Below, piece by piece: positions 48,041-60,289 of a stretch of 64,000 nt of DNA (position 1 is the first letter of the stretch; each line of letters begins with the position of its first letter). The translations under genes and the position numbers were made by a program. The notes beneath the pieces are model-generated. The model was not told the DNA's origin. It saw only the letters and a list, made by a program, of their open reading frames with translations, and did no database searches. The stretch lies in NCBI RefSeq assembly GCF_964340395.1, contig NC_135571.1, forward strand, positions 1,662,611-1,726,610. The letters run 5' to 3'. The DNA is from Glandiceps talaboti. Lineage: Eukaryota > Hemichordata > Enteropneusta > Spengelidae.

Positions 48041-48355
48041 AGACAATCATGGCACACGTACATTAACCTATAGATTATTCAGGAGATATTCACCATCTGT
48101 ACATTTGTAACATTGTAACTAATTGTGTTTTTCTCTCACAAAAATGAAAATATAAGACAATCATGGCACACGTACCTTAACCTATAGATTATTCAGGAGA
48201 TATTCGCTGTCTGTACATTTGTAACATTGTAACTAATTATGTTTTTCTCTCACAAAAATGAAAATATAAGACAATCATGGCACACGTACCTTAACCTATA
48301 GATTATTCAGGAGATATTCGCTGTCTGTACATTTGTAACATTGTAACTATAAACG
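48041..48355. repeat. 114-bp tandem repeat, about 2.7 copies
   Basis: The anchor AGACAATCATGGCACACGTA starts at 48041, 48155 and 48269, a period of exactly 114 bp. The later two copies are nearly identical. The sequence is unrelated to the other 114-bp array at 21.4 kb. Confidence 0.9.
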
Positions 48356-49979
48356 CATAGAACTCGGTGGCTGAAAATGAACTGGCAGACCCAAAACCCT
48401 GTCTGCATCGTCGCGTCGCAACCCGGCGCTTTTGTGGCTTCGTGGGGTAATGTATGCTTGGCAACTACTAATGACGAAAGGTTGAACGTAATGGCATGTT
48501 CCATTTCCAGTGTAGAGGGGGGTAGCTAGGTGTCGTCGGTCAAACTACGGTAAATGTGCTACAGGGCAGGGTTCCAGTTATCGGCTTGTCTTTTCTCCGT
48601 CCGTGCCCCTGTCAAATTTATTTGTCAACATTGTTGTTGTCATATTCAATAACATGAATGCAACCATATATTGTATCATAGTTGAATGGGGTATCAGTAA
48701 TGCCTATATTCAATGTATTAACTCAACCGCTTGCCTTCATCCTTATTCTACGAATTGCTGCATGGGGGAAATACGTGGAAATTTACCAATGGACAAGAAT
48801 AGAATATGACGTCATCCGAATTGACTAAATTTCGTAGTTTCCTTGACATTCTGTGTAGCTGTATTCCAAATCTTAATTACTTAATAAAGATTCATGTGTA
48901 GTTCAACCTATTAGGCACATAAACACATAAAAAGCATTGTTACTTATTCATTTTTTTTTAACTTTCACTGCACATGCGCAGTGTAGATATTTAGTCGCCG
49001 GTGTTCTGACTCGGCGTTTACAGTTCGACGAATTTCTGTAAGTGCCGTGTTGATAAATTTGTGTAACAAATCATATATAATTTTTTATTTTTCTCGTCGA
49101 ACACATCCATAAACAATAAAATCTGCAGGGAACGTAACTATATCGGTCGATGTGGCCTGCTCAAAATATCGGCAGATTTCACCGTTGATCAGACGATCTG
49201 GCGAATATCCTATGTTAACATTTATGTGTGTTAATCAAACTGTTATCAAATTTGAGATATTACTGTTTTCTTTTGTAGCATTACCGACTGTCTTTCTAGC
49301 TTTGCGTAAACATGTACTAGCTGCAACTAAAACGTTTTTGTCATCAAATAACCAAAGATATATTCACTAAAAATTAGTCAATAGGTGACATGTTACACTG
49401 TAGCTAAACTATCAGTATCAAGTACCTTATATAGTGTTGTTTTGCAACATTACACTTGTTAGAAAAGGTATTACTTTAATTGACACTTACATCCACCCAT
49501 CCTTCCACCCATGCATCCAAACATCCATCTATCCATCCACCCACCCACCCACCAACCCATGCATCCATCAATCCATCCTTCCTGTATTACTTGTTACTTT
49601 TACACTCCTGGTGATCCCACATTCATTTGACACAATCATCAGAAGGGAGATATATAGCACTCCTAGAGTTGAATAAAAGAAATCTTTTATTTATTATACC
49701 AATGGTCACTTTCCTTTATATATAAAAGTTAATTTAAAAAGTGTTAGATTTCCTGTGTGTAATTACAAAAATAAACCAGATTAAAGTATGTTCCTATATT
49801 TATATACGATGAATATCATAAAAATATCATCATATATTCGATCAATATTTGAGGTAACAGAAGTAATATTGTCTAAACTGTTGAGTATTATTATCATAAA
49901 TTGTTCAACAAAATTATGGTAAATAGTTCATCTGTGCTCCAGGTTCGGTCCAATTATGCAAATATCTTTCCCTTATCTT
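48356..49979. other. Non-coding, with a CATC-type microsatellite
   Basis: Imperfect (CATC)n at about 49490-49575. A near-palindrome CACTGCACATGCGCAGTG (48968-48985), resembling an NRF1 site, is followed by a slightly CpG-richer stretch, so a promoter could lie near 49.0 kb; no adjacent coding exon was identified. ORFs here are unsupported. Confidence 0.4.
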
Positions 49980-50119
49980 AGGTCAAAGGTCAACGTACAA
50001 AAACACTACTACACTTCACTACTGACTGTGCATGTACATTTATCTCGGGTCAAGGGTCAATGACTTAAAGACCAAGGAATATACACTGCTGTGACCCTTT
50101 CGTGACCTTTGTATGACCT
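49980..50119. promoter_or_regulatory. Cluster of nuclear-receptor half sites (DR1, DR1-like, DR5)
   Basis: On the plus strand AGGTCAAAGGTCA (49980-49992) is a perfect DR1, and GGGTCAAGGGTCA (50047-50059) is a DR1 variant. TGACCC, TGACCT and TGACCT at 50092, 50103 and 50114 are each separated by exactly 5 bp. On the minus strand that is AGGTCA-N5-AGGTCA-N5-GGGTCA, a double DR5 of the retinoic-acid-response type. DR1 is bound by HNF4/RXR-type receptors and DR5 by RAR/RXR in known systems. Seven half sites in 140 bp are unlikely by chance; actual use is inference. The nearest recognised gene is the ankyrin gene (3' end at 52594). Confidence 0.5.
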
Positions 50120-51240
50120 TTGTAAATTTACATCGAATTGTAAACTTGCCGTCTAATGGTTGTATTCTTAACATAAACGTAAACTTCTGAATCACTACAT
50201 AATTAATATTGATAGTTTAGTGAAATCAAAGGTGAAGCTTTCGACCACATTATCAATTATGTGTATTGACTCAAAAGTGCCTATGTTGCTATAGTAACGG
50301 ACACAGATGAGCTTGTATCAATTTGTTGCGTTCTTAATGATTGCCAAATTACAGCCTCTAAAACCAAGAGAGTTTTATTTGAGTTGGCTATAGCAAGACC
50401 AATGATTTTGGAAGGGATTTAAAATTATAAAAAATAGTTTGTTTTTTTATTGAGCCTCCAAGAACGCCAGGATGTGCGTCGCAAAGAGGTCATTCAAGTT
50501 TCCAAATTAGTTCAACGTATTTATGATCCGTTACAGCAGTCATGTATCACAGAATAAATCCATTCCACTGCACAATCAGTTTCTTACACAATCATAAGGT
50601 TTCCTTGACAACGATCTAACATATCAAAATATACTAAGGTAGTAAGAATGTCAAAAACATCTGCAAATGATTGTAAAATTTAGTGCTAAAGCTGCACTTC
50701 CATTCAAATTTTACTTTAAGGTGACACGAGCCGAATTTACAAGCTTTTTACTCGAGTTAAAATACTTGAATAAAACAAAATTCTAGTATAATTGTAATAC
50801 CGATCCATTGTCTTCTATAAACTTATCATTGTTTTCTCGCTTTATTGTTAGAACAGTTAATTGCGTGGTAAGGATTTCCTGAACATTTTTTGATACGTAT
50901 GATAAATTACGTCATCAGATCGTTTATGGGTTATATCTTTGTTACCTGTTTTGAGTACTAGTTCTGACAATTGCAAGTGATGGTTAAGTGTGCCTCTCTA
51001 AGTACAATACTACTACAAGTATGCAGCAAAAACCGCCTAATTACGTATAAACTCAGCTTGTGCCCCTTTAATCAATTAAATTTTGTGTTTTTGTTTCTGT
51101 TAAATGGTTTGAACACAATTCTAGCTACCAACAATCCGATCTACTTCTATAAGTACATCGATAATGTATCGAATTCATCACAAAGTATAAATGTTTTCTC
51201 TTATCCGTATAATCCTATATAATTTGGAAGACAGTACAAA
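50120..51240. other. Non-coding, no supported feature
   Basis: AT-rich; no exon, RNA gene or repeat recognised. Confidence 0.5.
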
Positions 51241-51495
51241 AATCATGGCAAACAGCGCCCTCTTGCAGGATGTTGAATTGGCCTTTCCAAAATTTGCTAT
51301 GGTGGTGCTCTACTGCCGGTCTGTGTGTACCATGGGGTATACATGGTATAGTTATTCAGATAATCATAGAGCACTGCTACTTTCCTCGATGTCTGATCAT
51401 GAATAATACGAAAAACATCCCTAAAATACTATGAGGTGATGATACCCCAATTTGAGAGAGGGCGCTGTATTCTCAATTTCCTGTTTGCAGTCTGA
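51241..51495. mobile_element. Dispersed element, copy 1 (AGGGCGCTGT family)
   Basis: Shares ordered blocks with 61490-61760: CATAGAGCACTG, CTCGATGTCTGA, AAAAACATCCCT, GGTGATGATACCC, GAGGGCGCTGTATTCTCAAT and TTCCTGTTTGCAGTCTG. In this copy AACAGCGCCCTCT near 51253 is the inverse of AGAGGGCGCTGT near 51460, giving a possible short terminal inverted repeat. No coding capacity. Confidence 0.6.
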
Positions 51496-51959
51496 AATAG
51501 CTTATATAACATCACTGTACATACTGCATATACTATTTTATCAGCGTCTACGTTGACTTCACACCATATTTTGTACAGTTTAATTTTACACCACAATTTT
51601 GCAACGTCTGCTCTGCACATTTCTCGTGTACATACATTTACAACTATGCTAAGTAAAAATACCAAACTACAACAACAGCAAACAATATATCACTGACTTG
51701 CTTTGATATTTATGGACCTATTCTTGTAAAACTACTCGAACAAAGACTGCCAAAATAGTTCTATACTCGCTCTTTAATTCTGACAATGGTTTTTAGCATC
51801 AGAATCATATGTACAATTACCCGGTAAATACTAGGACTATATTAACATTTAGCTAACACAAAATTATACTTTGGAATGCGATTCAGTTTAAAACGTTGTG
51901 ACACATTAATACTACGAAAACTTTAGACTCTCACACAGATGAAACTCATGGTTAAAGCA

Positions 51960-52395
51960 GACATACTGTGTATGGATAGTATATGGTATGGTATAGTATG
52001 GTAATACTAATGATGTGGTATGATGTCGTATGGTATAGTATAGTATAGTATAGTATAGTATAGTATAGTATAGTATAGTATAGTATAGTATAGTATAGTA
52101 TAGTATAGTATAGTATAGTATAGTATGGTATAGTATAATATAGTATAGTATGGTATAGTATAGTATAGTATAGTATAGCATAGTATAGCATAGTATATAG
52201 TAGAGTAATACTATAGTATAGCATACTATACTATAGTGTAGTATGCTATGGTATAGTATAGTATAGTATAGTATATACTAGTAGTACAGTACAATACTGT
52301 ATAGTATCACAGTATAGTATAATAGTATACTAGTACAGTAAAGCACAGAACAGCACAGCACAGCACAACACAGTACAGCACAGCACAATATATAT
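51960..52395. repeat. Pentanucleotide microsatellite (TATAG)n with variants
   Basis: Long TATAG run at about 52029-52290 with TATGG, TACTA and CATAG variants, then an ACAGC/ACAAC run to about 52390. Because 5 is not a multiple of 3 but the unit lacks stops in some phases, long minus-strand ORFs (ILYYT repeats) appear; these are not genes. Confidence 0.9.
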
Positions 52396-52593
52396 TCTTG
52401 TTAAAAATCTGTCGTCTTGATGTCACTATTTCTAGACCCCTAATGAGACATTTCAAACCTCTGCTTTGAAAAAGTTGTAATTTTTCAAGCTTCATATTTT
52501 ACATCGAAATTGTAGCAGAGGCTATTACTTTTTACAGCTTCTACTACAAGTGGGCTTACATTCTCTATGAATGTTAATTTGTGTACACAATCC

Positions 52594-55302
52594 TCATGCG
52601 TTTATGTCATAAGCACCATTTTGTTGTAAGAGGTTAACGACAGCTTCATGATTGTGTTCCCGCGCAAAATGTAGTGGGGTCCACCTGTCGTCATCTCTTG
52701 CATTAACATCTGCATCCCTATCAAGCAGCTCTGCAGCCAGTTCATCATAGCCACCGAGTGCTGCCAGATGAAGTGGTGTCTGTCCGTCTGAACTTCTCGC
52801 ATTTACTTGAGCTCCAAGATCTGCCAAAAGTTCAGAAGCTGGAATTTCACCCTCTCTTGAAGCTAAGTGTAGGGGAGTGTACCCGTGAATATCTCTCGCT
52901 ATGATGAAAGCCCCTGCTTGCAACAGTATGCGAATGATGTCAATGTATCCATTTGCTGCTGCGATGTGCAATGCTGTTTCACGGTCTATATCTTGCGCAT
53001 CCACAGCAGAGCCATATTTAATCAAAAGTTCGACAATCCTGTCGTGGGCATTGGCTACTGCAAGGTGCAATGGTGTCCAACGAGTTGACGTCTGCTCAAA
53101 TACAGAAGCTCCCTCATTGATTAGTAGTTCAAGTGCTTTTGCTTGGCCAGCTTCAGCTGCACAGTGTAAAGGTGTGTAGTTCTTATCATTACCAAAGTCA
53201 ATGAACGCACCTCTTTCAATCAGCAACTCAATGATACCAGTGTAGCCTTTACCTGCAGCGAGGTGAAGAGCTGTGGAGTGGTCTTTGGACTCTTCATTAA
53301 CATGTGCACCCTTCTCTAGTAAATATTCCACAATAGTTCCATGGCCGTTTAGCACTGCACAGTGTAGTGGAACGAGAGATTCGTTATCACGAGCACGCAT
53401 GTCTGATCCCCTTTTCACCAAAATCTTGACCGTTTTGTCATGGCCATTCATGGCACCAATGTGTAATGCAGTTTTTCCCTCTTCGTTTGTTGCCTTCTTG
53501 TCTGCACCCTTTTTGAGTAGGAGCTCAGTCATAGTAAAGTGGCCAAGTTGTGAGGCAAGGTGTAAGGGTGTTTGTTGATAACAATCACTAACATTCACTT
53601 TGGCGCCATTATTGATAAGAAGCTCTGCCATAGAATAGTTGCCATGTTGTACCACATAGAAGAGCGGCGACCACGAATCATTATCAAGTGAATCAACGAC
53701 AGCATCATGCCCCAATAACAGACGAGTCAAATTCATGTGATCTCCGATAGTAGCACTATGAAGTGGCGTAGCAAAGTTATCACTGATTGCATTCACATCA
53801 GCACCTTTCTCTGTTAAAAGTAACGCAGCTGTATCTAGACCTCGTCCGCATGCAAGATGAAGAACGCTTTCACCATGGCAGTCTGCAGATTTTACACTTG
53901 CACCTCTCTGGATCAGCATGATAGCTGTCTCTTCATGATCTTTGTCAAGTGCTAGCCACAGAGGAGTCATCTTATCAGGATCTGACTCTACATCAATATT
54001 GGCTCCCTTAGAAACTAAGAATTCTACCATCTCATTGTTGCCTTCGATTGCAGCTACATGCAGTGCCGCAAACCCTTCTACATCCTGGGCATCTAAGTTT
54101 GCACCTTTCAGCAGTAGACATTCTGCAATTGCAACTTTGTTTAACTCTGCAGCGAAATGGATAGCTGTCCATCCATCTTTGGTTTCTGCATTAACATCTG
54201 CACCACAGGCAACCAGTTTATCCACTACTCTGTATTCCCCCTTTCTTGCAGCCATGTGCAGTGGCGTCATACTGTCATCATCGTGAATATCAAACTGTGC
54301 ATCATACTTCAACAGCAACTCTATCATGTCGAGGTGTCCCTCTTCTGCAGCATAATGCACAGGGGTTTTCCCGTCCTTCGTCAATGGATTGATAACAGCT
54401 TTATTATCAAGTAATACTGTACCACATTCAACATGTCCATTGTAGGCGGCAAGATGCAAGGGTGTTGCTTCATCTTCAGAACATGAATTAACAACTGCTC
54501 CATTCTGCAGTAAAATTTGCACAATCTCATTGCTACCACTGTAGGCTGCTCTATGAAGTGGACACATAAGGCCATGATTGATGGCATTAACATCAATTTT
54601 CTTATTGTTTTTGATAAGAAACTTTGCTATTTCAGTATGACCTCCTTCTGCAGCTCGATGCAGGAGTGTATCCCCTCTCTCATTTCTTGTGTTCAGATTT
54701 GCACCGTATCTTGTAAGTACTTTGACAGCACCAAGCCGACCAGCCCCACAAGCCAACGAGATAGGTGTAATATCTGTAATACCCTTACTGTTGACATTAT
54801 CTCCATTCTGACAGAGTCGTTCAACGGCGTCCTGGTCTCCAGCCCTTGCAGCTCGGTGTAAGGTGCTAAAACTTACTTCTACTTCAGATAGATATGTTAG
54901 TTTAGTGACTATTGTTTCGTGTTCAAGGCTCACTGCTATGTCGAGGGCTTTCATGCCATTATATTCACTCCCAGCGTTCGTTACTGGGACATCAATGAGA
55001 TGGTAAAAGTCAGAGTATTTAAATAAAGCAAAGATGAAAAGCACGTTTTCACACATGACTGCTTGGTGAAGAAAAGTGAAACCGTTCTTTATTGAGAGTA
55101 GATCTGCAGTTTTGGCAAGTTCCATTGCCAGCTGTGTATCTTCATCCCTGAGTGCATCAAAGAGTTTATCTTCTTTGTTGAAAGCTGATGACACCAGACA
55201 TTCCCCTGTAAGATAAAACAACAACAGAGAGATTTATAATCATACGTTGACCTTGAGCAGTGTTCTGTGTTTTGAATTAATGTGCTCTATTGTTGTGTAG
55301 TG

Positions 55303-55379
<77 letters not shown>

Positions 55380-55834
55380 TAAAGGTTATAAACAAACAAA
55401 CAAACAAACAAACAACAAATATGTTTAGTATATATAAAATGTATGCATTACAGTTATGTTTAATATATTATATGTATTGTATTGTACACAGACCATTATA
55501 TTGTGCTGTGTGGTTTTGTATAGTGTAGTTTTGTGTTGTGTTGTGTTGTGTTGTGTTGTGTTGTGTTGTGTTGTGTTTAACAGTTATGTTGTTGTTGTGT
55601 TGTGTTGTGTTTAACAGTTATGTTGTTGTTATGTTACGTTATGGTATGGTATGGTATGTTGTTGTTATGTTATGTTATGTTAGGTTAGGGTTTATATATA
55701 TATCATTACATATATATATATATATATATCAAACGATAAACAAACTTGCATTTTATGAAAGCGTATTTTGATATGACCCCCCCCCCCCCTCAAAAAAAAG
55801 AAACACCTCAACAACAACAAAACTAACAGATTGC

Positions 55835-55871
<37 letters not shown>

Positions 55872-56335
55872 CTAGACTCTGCTTGTTGTGGGTATGAATA
55901 CACTACTAAACATTTTGTGTAGCCTTGTCTTACTACGTCACATGTTGATAGTGCATAATAAAATGTCAGTTATTGACACTTTGAAGTGTCAAATTATATT
56001 TGCCTTACTGTTTGACCTTGGTTTTTAATTCATAGATCTAGTATCTCTTACACAACACACAGCAACATGTGCACTTTGATATTAATATGTATTTGAAAGG
56101 TGAATAAATAAATATTATGCAATGTCCCCTGTGTAGCTATGATTAATTGTACTATGATGGCGTGGTTTAGATCCGAACAAACATGCCGCGTGTGCCGTCT
56201 GTTGTCAAGACAACCTACATACACGTGACTGATGTGATAAGGTCGGTACTCACTGTCAGTGATTTGAAAGATAATGTAGATAACATATATTGCGATGACC
56301 TGGCAACAAAAGAAGCATATATACACTGTTAACAT
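52594..56335 (-). CDS. Ankyrin-repeat protein, ~23-25 repeats, putative N-terminal hydrophobic exon
   Basis: The main exon 55205-52594 (preceded by TTTATCTTACAG, phase 1) encodes 869 residues. An N-terminal region (ECLVSSAFNKEDKLFDALRD...) is followed by ankyrin repeats of the standard 33-residue type (TPLHLAA..GH...V..LL..GA.VN). I count about 23 good repeats plus one or two degenerate ones at the start; the last ends QQNGAYDINA at the stop. An upstream exon 56335-56254 fits: ATG, 27 hydrophobic codons (MLTVYICFFCCQVIAIYVIY...), then the donor GTGAGT in the required phase 1. If correct, the protein is 897 aa and carries a signal anchor or signal peptide. Ankyrin arrays bind other proteins; no enzymatic, death or SOCS-box domain is visible. 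I do not recognise a specific orthologue. The hydrophobic exon is the weakest part (one-in-three chance of phase match). Confidence 0.8.
55206..56253. repeat. Ankyrin-gene intron packed with simple repeats
   Basis: Holds (TA)n at about 55301-55372, (CAAA)n near 55392-55412, (TGTTG)n and derived GTTAT runs at about 55520-55690, a second TA run near 55710-55728, a C run at 55778-55788, and (CAA)n at about 55842-55870. No other feature seen. Confidence 0.75.
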
Positions 56336-56367
56336 ATGACCCTGCTTCCAGTGGTTTGTATCATTCT

Positions 56368-56421
<54 letters not shown>

Positions 56422-57028
56422 GTGTCACAGTTAAGAGATCCCACCATATGATATAAGGCATTCCTGTATCGCAATTTGTGTATCTAAATATGATATATTA
56501 TTCTAATCCATCCATCCATCCATCTAGCCAGCCAGCCAGCCATCTATCCATCCATCCATCCATCCATCCATCCATCCACCCACCCACCCACCCATCCATC
56601 CATCAACCAACCAATCAATCATTACTAAATTTTTATTGTGATGATGTCAGCTGTGTTCGTTGTATCTCTAAAATGAATCCATGGGATGTATATACCAACT
56701 ATCATGGCGTGAACATTTGCTTATTGAAATAAATAATTTTTTGCCACATATATGTAAATTTAATGGTTGCGGTTTAGATCATCGTTTGGTATAACATACA
56801 TCAATATTCACAATGTTTACATTTTACTTATATTCCTTGTGGATGCACCATATGTTGTAACACAAATCCCACAAATGCAATTTTAAATCTGTTTGTTCAA
56901 TATCACACTTTGTTCGTCTGAAGCTGTCAAAATCTGTCGGTTTAGATTGTCAATTAGCAAATATGATGTTTTGTAGTCTCCTATAGCGGTTGTTAAGGGT
57001 TAAAAATTGATTTATCTCTATCTATCTA

Positions 57029-57069
<41 letters not shown>

Positions 57070-57070
57070 A

Positions 57071-57109
<39 letters not shown>

Positions 57110-57111
57110 AG

Positions 57112-57169
<58 letters not shown>

Positions 57170-57771
57170 TTGAAACCATATAGGAACTAACATTTTCTTG
57201 CTCCAAAATCAAATAAAATGAAAGCAAGCACATATATCAAAAATTGTTATAAATACAGTCTAGTGCAATCAATCATCCAATCTTTCAGATCTCTCTTTAG
57301 AGACCACGTTGGCATCCAGACTCATACAGACATTTCAAAAAACCAGCACAATACAATTTTAATACCGGCACTGATACAATCTGACAACGTAGGCTTTTCA
57401 TCAATCTGTTTTCCATCGTATATTATCGTTTGTATCTTTTAAAAAACGAAAGTAAAGGAAATAGAGGTAAATAAAGGAATCGAAACGTATTCACCACATC
57501 GGATTTTAACATTGTATCGCATATCAAAAGTCAGAACATCTATGACAAAAATATGTGATGTTATATAATTTTTAATCAGAGAATATATATTCATATTTCA
57601 TTTCATTTCATCATGTATAAGAAGGCCCATGTTTTTTACTCATTTGTTTTTTAGATCCATGTGTATGGTAGTGAAATCGTGAATTGGCTGAGAGATGTAC
57701 TTTATCATAGTTCATTATGATTGATTCTAACCACCTGTTTTATTGAAAACTAAATTTCATCATTCTTCAAT
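56336..57771. repeat. Intergenic region rich in microsatellites
   Basis: (TTG)n at about 56369-56420, (CATC)n with CAGC/CACC variants at about 56508-56610, and a compound (TCTA)n-(TCTG)n-(TCTA)n at about 57013-57169. ORFs across these are repeat artefacts. The remainder is AT-rich with no recognised feature. Confidence 0.8.
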
Positions 57772-57776
57772 CTAAA

Positions 57777-57988
57777 TTATAGTCTGATTAATGATGCCAT
57801 CGGATTGGTTACCACTTATATAAATGTAATACCACATACACTGGTGGTGGCTCGTACTGCTTGGTAATATGTTTTGATTTATCAGCAGACCTACATATCC
57901 TGGTAAATTACCACTCTCGCACACCAGAATTGTTATCTCTTCTACATTGCGTATTGACGGTGGCAAATAACATGTAATCTATTTTCAG
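57777..57988 (-). other. Possible terminal coding exon, extracellular-like
   Basis: After an AATAG acceptor-like site the minus strand reads ITCYLPPSIRNVEEITILVC, then ESGNLPGYVGLLINQN, a Cys/Trp pair (QCMWYYIYISG) and a stop. The pattern C...I.V.C..GN..GYVGL.I loosely resembles F5/8-type or fucolectin beta-sandwich modules; this is a weak visual resemblance only. No neighbouring exon was found, so it could be a pseudogene fragment. Confidence 0.25.
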
Positions 57989-59301
57989 CAAATGCGTGTA
58001 TGAACATATACATACTTAGTCTATTCTAGTCCCAATGGCGTACATTAAAACAACGTTCGCTCCTAAATTAACAATATTAATTGCTAAAATTTCTTGATAA
58101 TCATGCTCTCGTTTGATGATGATTAATGCTTAAATTATTTTTTCTATTAATTGTGATACAATGCGAAAAAAATAATTGTGTGTTTCCATTAACATGGTCT
58201 CAGAAAATAGGATAGATGAGTAAGTGGGGATATAATTTTATTCTAACTTTTTCATTTTTTATTTGGGGGGGGGGGGGAATATTGGTTCGACTGAAAAACA
58301 AATTGTCAGTCAGAATACCATTCTGTGATAGTTTGATGACATATGTACAGACATCGCCGGGGAAAGAAAACAGACGTGCATGAAGGTCAAGAAGACAAAG
58401 AATTTCTAATCATTTTTGAGTCGGAGGCTTAAACTGGGGTCGGCCGGGTTATCGGTAACACACATATTTCATTGGCCTAATGGTAAAATAGTACGAGGGA
58501 CTCGTAGAGTTTATCGTGCATTGATTCAGACAACTACAATAATTGTGCTGAGTCATGGCGGTTGAAGGACACAGTATTATACACCTGACTCAACCTCCAT
58601 GGTTCAATGGTTATCTCTGCAGTCGTTATGTTATCGCTGGTAGCCCAATTATATGCGAGCTGACAAAATAAATGAATCTGTAAAAACACCGACTGTAGTC
58701 GTCCTCGTTGAAAGACCATTTTGTTATTGCCATTGTATTTAGTATGGCCAGACAATCCCCGTCATTGATAGCATAAATTTGAGCTCATTTAATTGAAAGA
58801 AATATAGTGATTTACGTTTTTGTACATACATCATGTATTCGTTTTACTCTCCACGCAAAATAATGAACATCCGGGTGTCAGTACCAGGTCACCATGATCC
58901 ATGAACCAACAACAGAAAAAAGGGTCAACAAATGCACACCCTCGGTATTTAGATCTTTGTTTAGGTTATATATATGTAAAGTACATTTGTATAGGCGTGA
59001 ATGACACAGCTTAGTGCATACACACTCAATGTGGTATAGAATTAGGACACTGCAGTCGTGGCTTCAACAACACCAGCAGACGACAATGGAATTTCCCGCC
59101 AAAAACGAAATATATATCTTTTTTTGAGAGACAAAATGTGAAATTTAATATTCAGATATTTAAAGAGAGTTTCACTCATCTTGTAGTTTATCTAAACCAA
59201 CGTTTCACACACGTTTTTCATCATGTTTCCTTCAAATCACACACTGCAAACAGAATTTTAATATGAATCGTATTTGTGTCAAAGGTCACATTGCCACTCA
59301 C
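57989..59301. other. Non-coding, no supported feature
   Basis: Downstream intron or flank of the minus-strand gene whose first coding exon is at 59302-59719. G run at about 58266-58277. No further exon of that gene was recognised. Confidence 0.4.
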
Positions 59302-59719
59302 CTGTAACAGGGTCAATGCCACACCTCCCGAGATAGGTTTTAAGGTCTTGAATTGGAGATAATTTCGGTGCAATTGACGGTCTGCACTCCAAAATTCTAA
59401 GAACGCTCAAAACTAGTTGACTTTTGGGGATAGTGTAGCTTAGACTGTCATCCCCAGCTGCGCCCATAGTATACAACATCGCCGTGTCTTTCCCTGCTTG
59501 ATTTTTTGTGAAGTCCAATTGAAAAGTGTCCTCGTAGGCTATAGATACGCCCCCTAATATTTGCTGTATGACTTCTGGCGCATTATCGAAGTCAATAGAT
59601 TGCAGGAAGATCTTGAGTAGGAAATTAATGTTGCTTTGAATCGACCCCTGTATAACTCGTGAACCATCGTCCGACCACCGACACTTGATTTGGCTAAATG
59701 ATGTGTCGTTGTCAGCCAT
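59302..59719 (-). CDS. First coding exon of an unrecognised gene
   Basis: The ATG at 59719 (MADNDTSFSQIKCRWSDDGS) opens 139 codons ending at the consensus donor ACAG|GTGAGT (phase 1). The longer frame upstream has only a TTG, so I use this ATG. The peptide looks like folded, well-composed protein (hydrophobic helices INFLLKIFLQSI and SQLVLSVLRILECRPSI, later DLKTYLGRCGIDPVTG) with no signal peptide, so it is likely cytoplasmic or nuclear. I could not assign it to a family. The remaining exons should lie at lower coordinates but none was identified. Its upstream neighbour, also on the minus strand, is the TGF-beta gene 1.2 kb away. Confidence 0.6.
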
Positions 59720-60244
59720 GTTGGATTGGAGATAGGTTGTTAAAATTGATACCCGGAAATCTTCAGCCAGTGGCAATCCAGCGTAGTACTCACAACCACG
59801 TGTTTGTGTTGATGTTATCCATCACGAACATCTTTGTCGAACTAGAAGGTTTTCAATGTGTGAAAACATACGTATATGCACAAAATCCCTTTCTATAGGG
59901 TGGATGCAGCGTCGCGTGGTGTGTACCCAGGTACACAGTACAGTTCTTTCAGTACAGTGTGGATAAAGAACGTCTGACTGTGTGTCAGTCACTTGGACTT
60001 TGCTCCGCTGACAATCGTGCATGTCACGATGTACATGTAGTTGTGTGAATATTAACTGGTGCGTCTCGTCCTGTCTTCCATTATTTATGGCTTACTAATT
60101 AATAGATACACGACGGAGGTCGCGATGCATGAGGTCGGCAGTGATATAAACTAAATACCAGGCAGTCACGGCGAATTGGCCAACTGGTAATTCAATAGCC
60201 ACTTTATAAACGTAAGAAAGGGGGCGCAATTTACGAAGACGATG

Positions 60245-60289
<45 letters not shown>

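Noticed and set aside
51912-52224. ILYYTILYYT-type minus-strand ORFs
   Set aside because: Product of the TATAG pentanucleotide repeat with no start, splice or composition support.
56048-56461. 137-aa minus-strand ORF with a poly-Thr stretch as one gene
   Set aside because: Its N-terminal part is a TTG microsatellite. Only the internal ATG segment 56335-56254 is proposed as an exon.
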